This document shows positions 52,372 to 60,591 of a stretch of 64,000 bases of DNA, one piece after another. The DNA is taken from NCBI GenBank assembly GCA_013178185.1, contig JABLXC010000009.1, positions 1 through 64,000 of the forward strand, read 5' to 3'. The stretch is from Anaerolineae bacterium (GTDB lineage: Bacteria; Chloroflexota; Anaerolineae; Anaerolineales; Anaerolineaceae). The translations under genes and the position numbers were made by a program. How positions within the stretch are numbered: the stretch's first letter is position 1; every line of letters starts with the position of its first letter. The notes beneath the pieces are model-generated. The model did not search any database, was not told where the DNA came from, and saw nothing but the letters and a program-made list of their open reading frames with translations.

Positions 52372-52398
52372 TTTAGCAACAAATAGGTAAAACGTCAA
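52370..52398 (-). promoter_or_regulatory. Promoter of the twin amidohydrolase operon
   Basis: On the minus strand TTGACG (52398-52393), 17-bp spacer, TAAAAT (52375-52370). Start near 52362; leader of about 160 nt. It overlaps the plus-strand promoter, and its -35 lies inside the palindrome at 52392-52409. Confidence 0.7.
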
Positions 52399-52409
52399 AC
52401 GTTTAACGT
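52392..52409. promoter_or_regulatory. Shared operator, probably for the adjacent GntR/UTRA regulator
   Basis: ACGTCAAACGTTTAACGT is a palindrome with one mismatched pair, centred on AACGTT. It overlaps the -35 of the minus promoter and lies about +14 to +31 on the plus transcript, so one bound repressor could block both directions. Assignment to the GntR protein is by position. Confidence 0.65.
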
Positions 52410-52421
52410 AAATCTATTTCA

Positions 52422-53174
52422 ATGGGATATTCTACTGTGTCTGATAGATTCGAACACATCACCTCTGTTTCAACGCAATTAGATCAAATTCTCCGCAACC
52501 GAATTATCAATGGGGTTTATGCAGAGGATACCCGTTTGCCTTCTGAAGAAAAGCTGGCAGATGAATTGGGTGTAAGCCGCCCTACGTTGCGCACCGCTCT
52601 TACAAAACTTGCTGCCGAAGGATTGATCTCCCGGAAGCAAGGTCACGGGACGTTCGTCAACAAGCACGTCATTTCTGTTGATGCAAAACCAAAAGAATAT
52701 TGGAACTTTATCAGTTTGATCGAAAGCAGCGGTCGGGCGGCCTCTGTAATAACTGCAAAGATCGAAAAAAGGTTTCCGACACCCGAAGAAATTGAAGTCC
52801 ATGGCGATTTGCCTAAAGAAAAATTTATGGCTGTTCAAAATATATTCCTGGCCAACAATATCCCCATGATTTATTCAACCGGTCTAATACCGCTCAAATT
52901 GGTTAAGGTGAAGACCGATCATTATGATTTCACACAACCGATCAACGGGTATATTAAGGAATACTGCCAACAGGAAATTGCCTACTCATCCTCGGATATC
53001 AGCGCCAGTTTTCCGCCCCCTCAGGTTGCAGAACGTCTCAATCTAAAACCCAATACGCCAGTTTTGCTGTTTGTCGACATTTTTTACAATCTCCAGCATC
53101 AGGGTTTGCTTTACGGCATCAGTTATTACTGCGATCAGCACCTCAGGATTCGCGTGGCACATTCCTGGGGATAA
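52422..53174 (+). CDS. GntR-family regulator with UTRA effector domain (HutC type)
   Basis: A 250-residue regulator: a winged helix (about residues 15-80, with ..YAEDTRLPSEEKLADELGVSRPTLRTALTKLAAEGLISRKQGHGTF..) and a C-terminal UTRA ligand domain (about 95-245). UTRA proteins bind small metabolites related to the transported compound. ATG at 52422 has no ribosome site. First gene of the transporter operon and likely regulator of both divergent units. Confidence 0.9.
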   Translation: MGYSTVSDRFEHITSVSTQLDQILRNRIINGVYAEDTRLPSEEKLADELGVSRPTLRTALTKLAAEGLISRKQGHGTFVNKHVISVDAKPKEYWNFISLIESSGRAASVITAKIEKRFPTPEEIEVHGDLPKEKFMAVQNIFLANNIPMIYSTGLIPLKLVKVKTDHYDFTQPINGYIKEYCQQEIAYSSSDISASFPPPQVAERLNLKPNTPVLLFVDIFYNLQHQGLLYGISYYCDQHLRIRVAHSWG

Positions 53175-53232
53175 GTTTGCTGGTTAACTTTCCCCTAATT
53201 TTCCAATTTCTCCCTGCAAAGGAGGCTTGCTC

Positions 53233-54762
53233 TTGGCTAATACAACCGGTGTAGCCGTCAAGATGGTGAATATCACCAAATCGTTTGGGAGTGTACTTGC
53301 TGACGACCAGGTTAACTTTGAACTTTTGCACGGCGAGATTCACGGTTTGCTGGGAGAAAATGGGGCAGGGAAAACCACCTTGATGAATATTTTATATGGA
53401 CTTCACCAACCCGATTCAGGTGAAATTATTATCCAGGGTGAGAAAAAAGAAATTTCTTCTCCTCACAAAGCGGTGGAAGAAGGCATTGGGATGGTGCACC
53501 AGCATTTCATGCAAATCCCAACCCTGACAGTGATTGATAATGTGATTTTGGGATTAGAGAGTCTTAACTCCTTTAAGTTAAATCGGGCGAGAGCACGCGA
53601 ACGGTTAGTGCAAATTTCCAAGATTTATGGGCTTCAGGTTGATCCAGACGCTTGTATCTGGCAGCTTTCTATTGGAGATCGGCAGCGGGTTGAGATTTTA
53701 AAGGCTCTTTATCGTGAGGTAAAAATTTTGATCCTGGATGAACCCACTTCGGTATTAACGCCGCAAGAGACCACCGAGTTGTTTCATACCATCCGAAAAC
53801 TGGTAGATGCCGGTCTTTCTGTGGTTTTTATCACCCATAAATTGGAAGAGGCGATGTCCATCACCGACCGGGTGACGGTTCTTCGCGATGGGAAAGTGGT
53901 TGCAACCCGAAAGACCCAGGACACGAATAAGGCGGAACTGGCCTGCTTTATGGTGGGGAGAGAGGTGCTTTTTCGGTTGAAAAGGGAGCCTTATGAAGAC
54001 AAGCAAAAATATGAAGTTCTGCGCGTTGAAAACCTCACTGTAAAAAGTGATCGCGGTTCCCTGGCAGTGCGAGATGTCACGTTCAATGTTCAGAGCGGTG
54101 AAATTGTTGGGATTGCAGGCGTTGACGGAAATGGCCAAACCGAACTGGTTCAAGCGCTGACTGGCCTGCGGCATGTACAAGGAGGGTCCTTCTGGGTAGA
54201 TGGCGTCAATCTGACCAATGCTTCACCCAGAGAGATCCTGGAACACAAGGTTGGACATATTCCTGAAGAACAGAATGATGCCCTGGTTGCCAATTTCACT
54301 TTGATCGAAAACCTGATGCTGAACCGTCACTATACCGATGAGTTTTCCAAATGCGGGATTTTAGATCAAGGGAAGATGGAATCCAGGTCTCGTGAGCTTA
54401 TCCGGCAATATGATGTGAAAGCGTCGAGCGAAAAAGCAATTGCAAGGACACTGTCAGGCGGCAATAAGCAAAAGTTAATTGTTGCTCGGGAAATAGCAAG
54501 AGACCCAAGGCTTCTCGTTGCCGCTCATCCAACACGGGGTGTTGATATCGGCGCTGAAGAATCGATCCGTAACTTACTGCTTGAAAAACGTCGCCAGGGA
54601 GGTGCCATTCTGCTCGTTTCAACAAAACTAGATGAAGTTCTCAGCCTGAGTGACCGCATCCTTGTCATGGAGAAAGGGCGTATTGTAGGCGAGGTAACAC
54701 GTGAAGAAGCCGACATAGAGAAGATTGGGTTGTTGATGGCTGGGACGAGGACAACGACGTGA
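53233..54762 (+). CDS. Nucleoside-type ABC transporter ATP-binding protein (second system)
   Basis: A 509-residue double-domain ATPase. Domain 1: GENGAGKTT, signature LSIGDRQRVEI, Walker B ILILDEPTSVL. Domain 2: GVDGNGQTEL, LSGGNKQKLIVAREI. It parallels the ATPase at 6516-8051. The TTG at 53233 is chosen because AAAGGAGG ends 7 bp before it; an in-frame TTG at 53227 would be too close. It ends in a GTGA overlap with the permease gene. Confidence 0.92.
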   Translation: MANTTGVAVKMVNITKSFGSVLADDQVNFELLHGEIHGLLGENGAGKTTLMNILYGLHQPDSGEIIIQGEKKEISSPHKAVEEGIGMVHQHFMQIPTLTVIDNVILGLESLNSFKLNRARARERLVQISKIYGLQVDPDACIWQLSIGDRQRVEILKALYREVKILILDEPTSVLTPQETTELFHTIRKLVDAGLSVVFITHKLEEAMSITDRVTVLRDGKVVATRKTQDTNKAELACFMVGREVLFRLKREPYEDKQKYEVLRVENLTVKSDRGSLAVRDVTFNVQSGEIVGIAGVDGNGQTELVQALTGLRHVQGGSFWVDGVNLTNASPREILEHKVGHIPEEQNDALVANFTLIENLMLNRHYTDEFSKCGILDQGKMESRSRELIRQYDVKASSEKAIARTLSGGNKQKLIVAREIARDPRLLVAAHPTRGVDIGAEESIRNLLLEKRRQGGAILLVSTKLDEVLSLSDRILVMEKGRIVGEVTREEADIEKIGLLMAGTRTTT

Positions 54763-55832
54763 TTGAGAGAATCCAAAACCTCCTCCATAGCGATCAAATG
54801 GGTAAATGGGTCAGGCCATTTTTTACCCAGGTATTGATCGTCCTATTGGCATTTGTCCTGGGCGGTTTTGTTATCTTGGGTATTGGGGCGGATCCAATCG
54901 CAGCTTATGCCGCTTTAATCAAATCCGCCTTTGGAAACGTCAATTCCATCGCCGAGACCCTGGTGAAAGCCTGTCCTTTACTGTTGGCCGGTTTAGCGAT
55001 CACGCTGGCATTTCGAGCAGAATTCTGGAATATTGGCGCCGAAGGCCAGCTTTATATGGGTGGCGTTTTGGCGGCAGTGGTGGGTATTTACTTTACCGGC
55101 CTCCCGCCTGCTGTTCATATTCCTCTGGCGCTTATTGCTGGTGTCCTTGGGGGAGCGATTGCTGGTTTTATTCCGGTGATCTTGAAAGCTAAATTAAGGG
55201 TAAATGAAGTTATCACCACTTTGATGTTGAATTACATCATCATCTTGTTTACCAGCTACCTGGATCAGGGGCCAATGAGCGACCCAATTATTAAAGCTGG
55301 AATATCCCGAAGGTTGCTGGAGACTTCCTGGATCCCCATCATGATCAAAGGCACTCGCTTCCATTGGGGAATACCGCTTGCTTTGCTGATCACAATTCTG
55401 ATTGCTTTTTTACTCAGTAAAACAATGCTAGGTTTTCAGATCCGCGCAGTGGGTGAGAATGCTCGGGCGGCGCGGGTTGCTGGGGTTTCGATTAACAAAA
55501 CGATTATCTGGACCATGATACTTAGCGGTGCCCTGGCTGGGCTTGCTGGCGGGATTGAAATCAGCGGTGTCCAGCATCGCCTGATCGAACGTTTTTCACC
55601 TGGCTACGGGTTTTTGGCGATTGCCGTTGCTTTAGTTGGCCGACTTTCTCCGATCGGCGTTATCTTTTCCTCGGTACTGTTCGCAGCCTTAATCGCCGGT
55701 GCAGATACAATGCAGCGAGTAGCAGGCGTACCCATTCCAGTCGTCTATCTTATCGAAGGATTGGTAATCATTTTTGCTTCGATCCGCTCAATCAGGATCA
55801 GGTCTCCGTTCCGAAGGAAGGTTACTGCATGA
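54759..55832 (+). CDS. Nucleoside-type ABC transporter permease 1 (second system)
   Basis: A 357-residue BPD_transp_2 permease with ..GLAITLAFRAEFWNIGAEGQLYMGGVLA.. and ..IRAVGENARAARVAGV... GTG start at 54759 overlapping the ATPase stop by 4 bp; the end overlaps the next permease by 4 bp (ATGA). Homologous to 8987-10102. Confidence 0.92.
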   Translation: MIERIQNLLHSDQMGKWVRPFFTQVLIVLLAFVLGGFVILGIGADPIAAYAALIKSAFGNVNSIAETLVKACPLLLAGLAITLAFRAEFWNIGAEGQLYMGGVLAAVVGIYFTGLPPAVHIPLALIAGVLGGAIAGFIPVILKAKLRVNEVITTLMLNYIIILFTSYLDQGPMSDPIIKAGISRRLLETSWIPIMIKGTRFHWGIPLALLITILIAFLLSKTMLGFQIRAVGENARAARVAGVSINKTIIWTMILSGALAGLAGGIEISGVQHRLIERFSPGYGFLAIAVALVGRLSPIGVIFSSVLFAALIAGADTMQRVAGVPIPVVYLIEGLVIIFASIRSIRIRSPFRRKVTA

Positions 55833-56776
55833 TTGAACAATTCACTTCCGTGGTTTTTTTGACTGGTTTCCTGGCCTCTATGATCCGGATGGCGACGCCA
55901 ATCGTCATCGTCGCCCTAGGAGAAATGGTCACGGAACGATCCGGCATAATGAACCTGGGGATTGAAGGAATCGTGTGGATTGGGGCGTTTGCCGGTTTTG
56001 CGACCACAATTCTGACAGGAAGTTATATCTGGGGTTTTCTGGTTGGTGGGATCGTTGGTATTTTATTTGGCTTGATTATGAGCGTTGTCGCTGTCGAATT
56101 TCACGGACACCAGATCGTTGCCGGGCTTGGGATTTGGATTTTATGCAATGGGTTGAGCGGCTTACTTAACCGCAGCATTTTTGGTATTTCGACTGAAAGA
56201 CCGACGATCGTCGCAACGCTCCCGACGATCCCGATCCCTGGGCTTTCGAACATTCCAATCATCGGAGAGACTTTGTTCAACCAGAACATTATTGTCTATT
56301 TAACTATTTTAGCAGTGCCATTGATCAATTTTTTTTTCAAGGAAATCTCCTGGGGATTGAACATTGATGCTGTGGGTGAACAACCTCGTGCGGCCGATGC
56401 AGCAGGATTGAGAGTTGGGGTAATCCGCACATTATCTGCTTGTTTTGGCGGATTTTTGGCCGGAATTGGAGGGGCTTATCTCCCGTTGGCGCTTTACAGC
56501 ATTTACACAAACGATATTTCAACGGGATTGGGATGGATGGCAATCGTTGTCCTGGTCTTTGGAAAGTGGCGTCCGTGGGGAATATTGGGCGGCGCATTGA
56601 TTTTTGGCGCTGCCAATGCACTTAAATGGCGCTTACAGAACACTGACTTACCTTTGCCTTATCAGATTACGCTGATGCTGCCATATCTCGTCACGCTTGT
56701 CATGGTGATTTTCTTTGTCAGAGGAGGCAGCGGCCCTTCTGCACTAGCCAAACCTTTTGTCCGGTCTGAGAATTGA
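55829..56776 (+). CDS. Nucleoside-type ABC transporter permease 2 (second system)
   Basis: A 315-residue permease with ..ALGEMVTERSGIMNLGIEGIVWIGAFAG.. and ..NIDAVGEQPRAADAAGL... It is the heterodimer partner of the preceding permease and homologous to 8054-8983. Confidence 0.92.
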   Translation: MIEQFTSVVFLTGFLASMIRMATPIVIVALGEMVTERSGIMNLGIEGIVWIGAFAGFATTILTGSYIWGFLVGGIVGILFGLIMSVVAVEFHGHQIVAGLGIWILCNGLSGLLNRSIFGISTERPTIVATLPTIPIPGLSNIPIIGETLFNQNIIVYLTILAVPLINFFFKEISWGLNIDAVGEQPRAADAAGLRVGVIRTLSACFGGFLAGIGGAYLPLALYSIYTNDISTGLGWMAIVVLVFGKWRPWGILGGALIFGAANALKWRLQNTDLPLPYQITLMLPYLVTLVMVIFFVRGGSGPSALAKPFVRSEN

Positions 56777-56868
56777 GATTTCTGAACGATTTTTGAAAAT
56801 CGTCTCAGTGGAGTAAAAAGCACGCGCTGTAGGTAAAATAAACTTTTTGTAAAACCAAAGGAGAGAAA

Positions 56869-57954
56869 ATGAAAACCCCAAAAGCATTTTTATTATTGGC
56901 AAGCCTTGTGGTCATCCTGGCGCTGGCTCTTAACGCCTGCGCGCCAGCCCCTGCGGCGCCAACCGAAGCCCCAAAGGCCGAACCTACGAAAGCCCCAATG
57001 ACCGAACCAACCGAAGCCCCGCCTGCCGTTGAGCCCCCTTCTGAACCGTTTCGAGTAGCGATGGTTTTAGGATGCAAAATTGATGATGGCGATTGGTGCC
57101 AGGCTGGTTATGAGGGTTTGGAGGAAGCCATCAAACAATTTGGCGATAAGATTGAGACAACTTACACCGAAGATACAACAATCCCAGATATGGAAAAGGT
57201 CATGCGAGATTTTGCCACTGAGGGCTATGATCTTATCATCTGCCATTCATCCATTGCAAAAGAAGGCATCATGAATGCTGCTAAAGACTTCCCTGACACC
57301 CAATTTGTCTGGACTGATGGCGATGAAACCTTGCCGAATTTGGCAGTGGTGCGCTCTATGACACAGGAAGCCTCTTACCTGGCCGGTTTGATTGCAGGCA
57401 AACTGACTCAATCAAATGTGGTTGGCATGGTTGGCGCGATGGATATCCCCAGCACCCACCGCGGTTATGCTGGTTTCGAGATGGGATTAAAAGAAGCTAA
57501 CCCGGATGCAAAATTGCTTGTCAACTGGACAGGCGATTTCGTGGATTTGAAGGGCGCTAAAGAAGCTACACTTTCGCAAATTGAAGCAGGCGCGGACATC
57601 ATTCATGGCAACGGCGGCTCACTCAACCTTGGTACCCTGCAGGGTGCAAGCGAAAAGAATGTGCTGGCGATTGGTGCTGTGAGAGATCAGTATAACCTGG
57701 CCCCGAGTGTTGTCGTAACCAGCGTTGAATGGGGTTTTAAGAAGGGTTTTGCGATGATTATTGGGGAGGCTATGGAGGGGAAATTGAAAGTTGGCGATTT
57801 CTATGATCTTGGATTGGCTGAGGGCGCTGAATTATCGGATTACCACGATAACGCCAGTAAAGTCCCCGATGATGTAAAGGCGCTCGTTGAGCAAAAGAAA
57901 AAGGACATCTTGAGCGGCACTCTAGAAATTCCCAATATTGAGTCTGGAAGTTAA
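56869..57954 (+). CDS. BMP-family nucleoside-binding lipoprotein (second system)
   Basis: A 361-residue lipoprotein: lipobox ALNAC (Cys24), a Pro/Glu/Thr/Ala linker of about 40 residues, then ..FRVAMVLGCKIDDGDWCQAGYEGLEEA.., the BMP/PnrA opening, here with two extra cysteines. Compared with the protein at 10265-11362 it places the binding protein last in the operon. ATG after AAAGGAGAGAAA. With two 8-oxoguanine-deaminase-like enzymes under the same control, oxidised or ordinary purine (nucleo)bases are the likely cargo. Confidence 0.9.
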   Translation: MKTPKAFLLLASLVVILALALNACAPAPAAPTEAPKAEPTKAPMTEPTEAPPAVEPPSEPFRVAMVLGCKIDDGDWCQAGYEGLEEAIKQFGDKIETTYTEDTTIPDMEKVMRDFATEGYDLIICHSSIAKEGIMNAAKDFPDTQFVWTDGDETLPNLAVVRSMTQEASYLAGLIAGKLTQSNVVGMVGAMDIPSTHRGYAGFEMGLKEANPDAKLLVNWTGDFVDLKGAKEATLSQIEAGADIIHGNGGSLNLGTLQGASEKNVLAIGAVRDQYNLAPSVVVTSVEWGFKKGFAMIIGEAMEGKLKVGDFYDLGLAEGAELSDYHDNASKVPDDVKALVEQKKKDILSGTLEIPNIESGS

Positions 57955-57993
57955 GCGAAGAGAAAGTCATACTCCACTGAATTAATCTTGCAG

Positions 57994-58030
57994 TACGGGG
58001 CTGTCATGGTGAGGGCAGCCCCCGTATTGT
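57994..58030 (+). terminator. Probable terminator of the BMP-transporter operon
   Basis: TACGGGGCTG (57994-58003) pairs with CAGCCCCCGTA (58016-58026), with one extra base, followed by a weak TTGTGT. It lies 39 bp after the BMP stop. Confidence 0.6.
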
Positions 58031-58041
58031 GTCTATCAATG

Positions 58042-58075
58042 ACGAAAACCGGCAGGTTCGATTTTCTGCCGGTTT
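58042..58075. repeat. Hairpin repeat, copy 2 of the ACGAAAACCGGCAG element
   Basis: AAACCGGCAG (58046-58055) pairs with CTGCCGGTTT (58066-58075). The 5' part shares the 19-mer ACGAAAACCGGCAGGTTCG with 49234-49252. The loop differs. It ends no minus-strand gene here; it may be a second-stage terminator or a dispersed element. The stretch up to 58199 has nothing else. Confidence 0.6.
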
Positions 58076-58199
58076 AGGGGCGAAACTGAAGAATTAGCTG
58101 CTGGAAACGTCGTGCAGACCATCGCAGATTACACGGTGTTTCGTTGAGATGTCAATTCATCAATATTTTATAAATTTTTAGAAAAATTTATCTCCCTGG

Positions 58200-58229
58200 T
58201 TGCGCGCATCTTCCTTTCGATGATATACT
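58200..58229 (+). promoter_or_regulatory. Promoter of the PAP2 gene, predicting a leaderless mRNA
   Basis: TTGCGC (58200-58205), 18-bp spacer, TATACT (58224-58229). The predicted start falls at 58236-58237, at the ATG itself, and there is no ribosome site. Confidence 0.5.
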
Positions 58230-58236
58230 CCACAAA

Positions 58237-58791
58237 ATGCTGCCAACGCTTCGGAAAATCCTCGAAATAGACGATCGTTTATCGCACCGGATCCGGCTCC
58301 ACCCTCAGGATCGTTTTTGGTGGCGACTGAATTCTTTCCTTGCCCACACTGGCGACTCATGGTACTGGCTGGCGGTACTATTCCCTGTATGGATTCTCTC
58401 AAAGGAGGAGTGGCATAATCGGGCTGCTCTACTTGGGGGAGCGATAGTCCTTCAGGCGCTGTTGGTATTCGCGTTCAAATTTACCATCCGGCGACGGCGA
58501 CCCGAGGGAGAATGGGGAGCGGTTTACCGAAGCACCGATCCGCACTCCTTCCCGTCTGGCCATGCTACGCGGGCAGGCATGCTCCTGGTTTTGGCCTGGG
58601 GTTTGGGGCCGGTCTGGTTCAGCCTGGCAGTCTCGGTTTGGGCTCCCTTGATGAGCTTGTCCAGGGTCACCATGGGGCTGCATTATCTTTCGGATATTTT
58701 GGTTGGTTTCATTTTTGGCTTGTTGATCGGCGGGCTGGTTCTTAACCTGATGCCATTGATTATGACCGTTTTTTCGTTCGGCTTTTATTAG
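58237..58791 (+). CDS. PAP2-family membrane phosphatase
   Basis: A 184-residue membrane protein with about five helices and the three-part PAP2 active site: KFTIRRRRPEG (KxxxxxxRP), PSGH in ..SFPSGHATRAG.., and SRVTMGLHYLSDI (SR...G.H..D). It dephosphorylates a lipid phosphate such as undecaprenyl pyrophosphate or phosphatidic acid at the outer face of the membrane. Monocistronic. Confidence 0.9.
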   Translation: MLPTLRKILEIDDRLSHRIRLHPQDRFWWRLNSFLAHTGDSWYWLAVLFPVWILSKEEWHNRAALLGGAIVLQALLVFAFKFTIRRRRPEGEWGAVYRSTDPHSFPSGHATRAGMLLVLAWGLGPVWFSLAVSVWAPLMSLSRVTMGLHYLSDILVGFIFGLLIGGLVLNLMPLIMTVFSFGFY

Positions 58792-58833
58792 TCGCTTTAC
58801 CCCGCACTTTTGATCAAAAGAGCCGAATCAATT

Positions 58834-58875
58834 AACAAGGGACGCAGAAGAGATGACTGCGTCCCTGTTGGTTTT
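58834..58875. terminator. Bidirectional terminator between convergent genes
   Basis: AACAAGGGACGCAG (58834-58847) pairs with CTGCGTCCCTGTT (58857-58869) with one bulged base. GGTTTTGATGG follows on the plus strand. It separates the PAP2 gene from the convergent ligase gene. Confidence 0.7.
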
Positions 58876-58925
58876 GATGGCAAAATATTTGTTTTTAGAT
58901 CGTTGTTTTTAGATTTATGCAGCTC

Positions 58926-60125
58926 TCATTTGCGCGAAATCTGAGCGTATTCCTTGATCTTTGGCAATGCGATTGGCTCTACAGCCTGCAGCATACCAAA
59001 GCGAGAAGCGCCCAGGATGAGAATTTCGAGGATCAATTCGTTATATGTCCAGCCGTGGGCATTCGCAATCACGCACAAGTCGCTAAAATTTGGGGTAAGG
59101 CCTGGCAGGGTGTTGATTTCGATCAGCCTGGGGTTTCCCGCGTTATCCAGGCGCATATCGACGCGGGAGACATCCAGCGCTCCAATGGCCTTGTGGGCTT
59201 TGATGGCGAGCTCTTGAAGCTGGCGGGATAGCCGTTGCGGGATAGGGGCAGGGCAGAGAAAGCGGGGCACGCCCTTTTCGCCAGTATGCAGCGTCTTGGT
59301 CAGGTACCCATAAACGCCAGGGGTGGCTGTTCCGTTGTTATCAACCTCTAGAACTGGAAAACGGACGAATCCGTCGGGTTCATAAGCTTCTGGCTTGCGA
59401 GAATAACTACATGCGTCTGGACGCCCCAGGACGGCAACGGTAAACTCGCGGCCCGGCAGGTAGGATTCAACCAGCGCCGGCTGGCGGTAATTATTAAGCA
59501 CCCACTGTACCTGTTTGCGAAGCTCTTCTTCGGTATGCACGATGGAATGCTCGCCCATCCCCATACCGGTGCCCTCGCGGGCAGGTTTGACAAATAAGGG
59601 GTATCTCAGCACAGGGTCAAGCGGTTCGTCGCCCTGCTCAAACTGTTGAAAGGCGGCGGTTGGAAGACCTGCTTCGCGCCAAATACGCTTGGTCATGGTC
59701 TTATCGAGCCCCAGTGCATTGGCCAGAACGCGAGAGGCGGTGTAAGGAATGTGCATCATCTCCAGCAGCGCCGGCACCTGGGCTTCGCGGGCGTCGCCGC
59801 CTAGCCCTTCAGCGATATTAAAACAGATATCCGGGTAGAACCGCTGCAATTCTCCTGGAAGGCTAGCGTCTGCTTGTAAAAAGATCGTGGAATGTCCGTC
59901 GGACTCGATCGCGGCCTGGATGGCCTGGATGGTCTCTGGTTTATCGAACTCCGCGCCGGCGTCTTCTGCCTGGTGGTCGGTGGGTGCGCTTTGCCCCCTC
60001 ACGTTTGCGATGACTGCGACTCGCCAGGGTCGTGCCGGTCGCGGCCTGGTAGAGGGAGGCTTTTCGCTTTCTTGGGCTTCTTGTTCCTGGATGCTTACCA
60101 GGGCGTTCGATAGTTGCTCGTTCAT
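58926..60125 (-). CDS. D-alanine--D-alanine ligase-like ATP-grasp enzyme
   Basis: A 399-residue protein with an N-terminal polar extension of about 35 residues, then a Ddl-type pre-ATP-grasp domain (..VAVIANVRGQSAP.., ..CFNIAEGLGGDAREAQVPALLEMMHIPYTAS..) and an ATP-grasp domain (..LFVKPAREGTGMGMGEHS.., ..DVSRVDMRLDNAGNPRLIEINTLPGLTPNFSDL..). The last segment gives the Mg-binding E-x-N and the D-alanyl site. The N-terminal extension and the long insert make it atypical for Ddl, so another D-amino-acid or peptide ligase is possible. Confidence 0.82.
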   Translation of the reverse strand: MNEQLSNALVSIQEQEAQESEKPPSTRPRPARPWRVAVIANVRGQSAPTDHQAEDAGAEFDKPETIQAIQAAIESDGHSTIFLQADASLPGELQRFYPDICFNIAEGLGGDAREAQVPALLEMMHIPYTASRVLANALGLDKTMTKRIWREAGLPTAAFQQFEQGDEPLDPVLRYPLFVKPAREGTGMGMGEHSIVHTEEELRKQVQWVLNNYRQPALVESYLPGREFTVAVLGRPDACSYSRKPEAYEPDGFVRFPVLEVDNNGTATPGVYGYLTKTLHTGEKGVPRFLCPAPIPQRLSRQLQELAIKAHKAIGALDVSRVDMRLDNAGNPRLIEINTLPGLTPNFSDLCVIANAHGWTYNELILEILILGASRFGMLQAVEPIALPKIKEYAQISRK

Positions 60126-60179
60126 TTTTCTCTATTTTTCCTTTCAAACCGCTGTTGTGGGCGCGGTTTGCCCAAAATA

Positions 60180-60203
60180 AAAAGGTGCAATCCTGCACCT
60201 TTG
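60180..60203 (-). terminator. Terminator inside the leader of the ligase gene
   Basis: On the minus strand AAAGGTGCA-GGAT-TGCACCTTTTTATTTT forms a compact intrinsic terminator about 55 nt before the ligase ATG and about 65 nt after the predicted start. No gene lies upstream on this strand, so it is either an attenuator or the end of a short RNA. Confidence 0.7.
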
Positions 60204-60267
60204 GTCATTAACCCCGGTTGCATGCATAAGGTGTGCTGTTCAGGGTGTGCTGTATTTCCAATACGGT

Positions 60268-60295
60268 AGTATACGCCTTTTTATCAAAATTACAA
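60268..60295 (-). promoter_or_regulatory. Promoter of the ligase gene or of a short leader RNA
   Basis: On the minus strand TTGTAA (60295-60290), 16-bp spacer, TATACT (60273-60268); start near 60261. The 60296-60432 stretch holds nothing recognisable. Confidence 0.55.
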
Positions 60296-60432
60296 GCATT
60301 CTTTGGTAAAAATATGTTAAGAAAATTGTTAAAATTTTGGCGGTTGAGTGGGTGAAAGGACGAACATCTTATGGGTTGCCATTTAAGGAAATGAGGATTG
60401 GTTAAGAACCTTGCCTGGCGCAGAAAAATTTA

Positions 60433-60462
60433 TTGACACATGAGGCGACCCTGGAGTATGCT
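60433..60462 (+). promoter_or_regulatory. Promoter of selC
   Basis: TTGACA (60433-60438), 18-bp spacer, TATGCT (60457-60462), immediately before the tRNA. Confidence 0.7.
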
Positions 60463-60468
60463 TAACTT

Positions 60469-60562
60469 GGGGATGGATGAGCCCCGGTGGGCTTCCCGGT
60501 CTTCAAAACCGGCGGCGGGTCGTCAAGCGGGCCGCGGTGGGTTCGACTCCCATCCATTCCCG
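60469..60562 (+). tRNA. selC: tRNA-Sec (anticodon TCA)
   Basis: A 94-nt tRNA with the features of bacterial tRNA-Sec: an 8-bp acceptor stem (GGGGATGG with CCATTCCC, one G-T pair), discriminator G, anticodon loop CTTCAAA with anticodon TCA flanked by CCCGGT/ACCGG-type pairing, a long variable arm (GCGGGTCGTCAAGCGGGCCGC region) and a T loop GTTCGACTC. It lets SelB insert selenocysteine at UGA. CCA is not encoded. It lies 29 bp before the site-2 protease gene. Confidence 0.93.
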
Positions 60563-60591
60563 CCTGTTGCTGGTAGAAATGAAGGTGTGAG

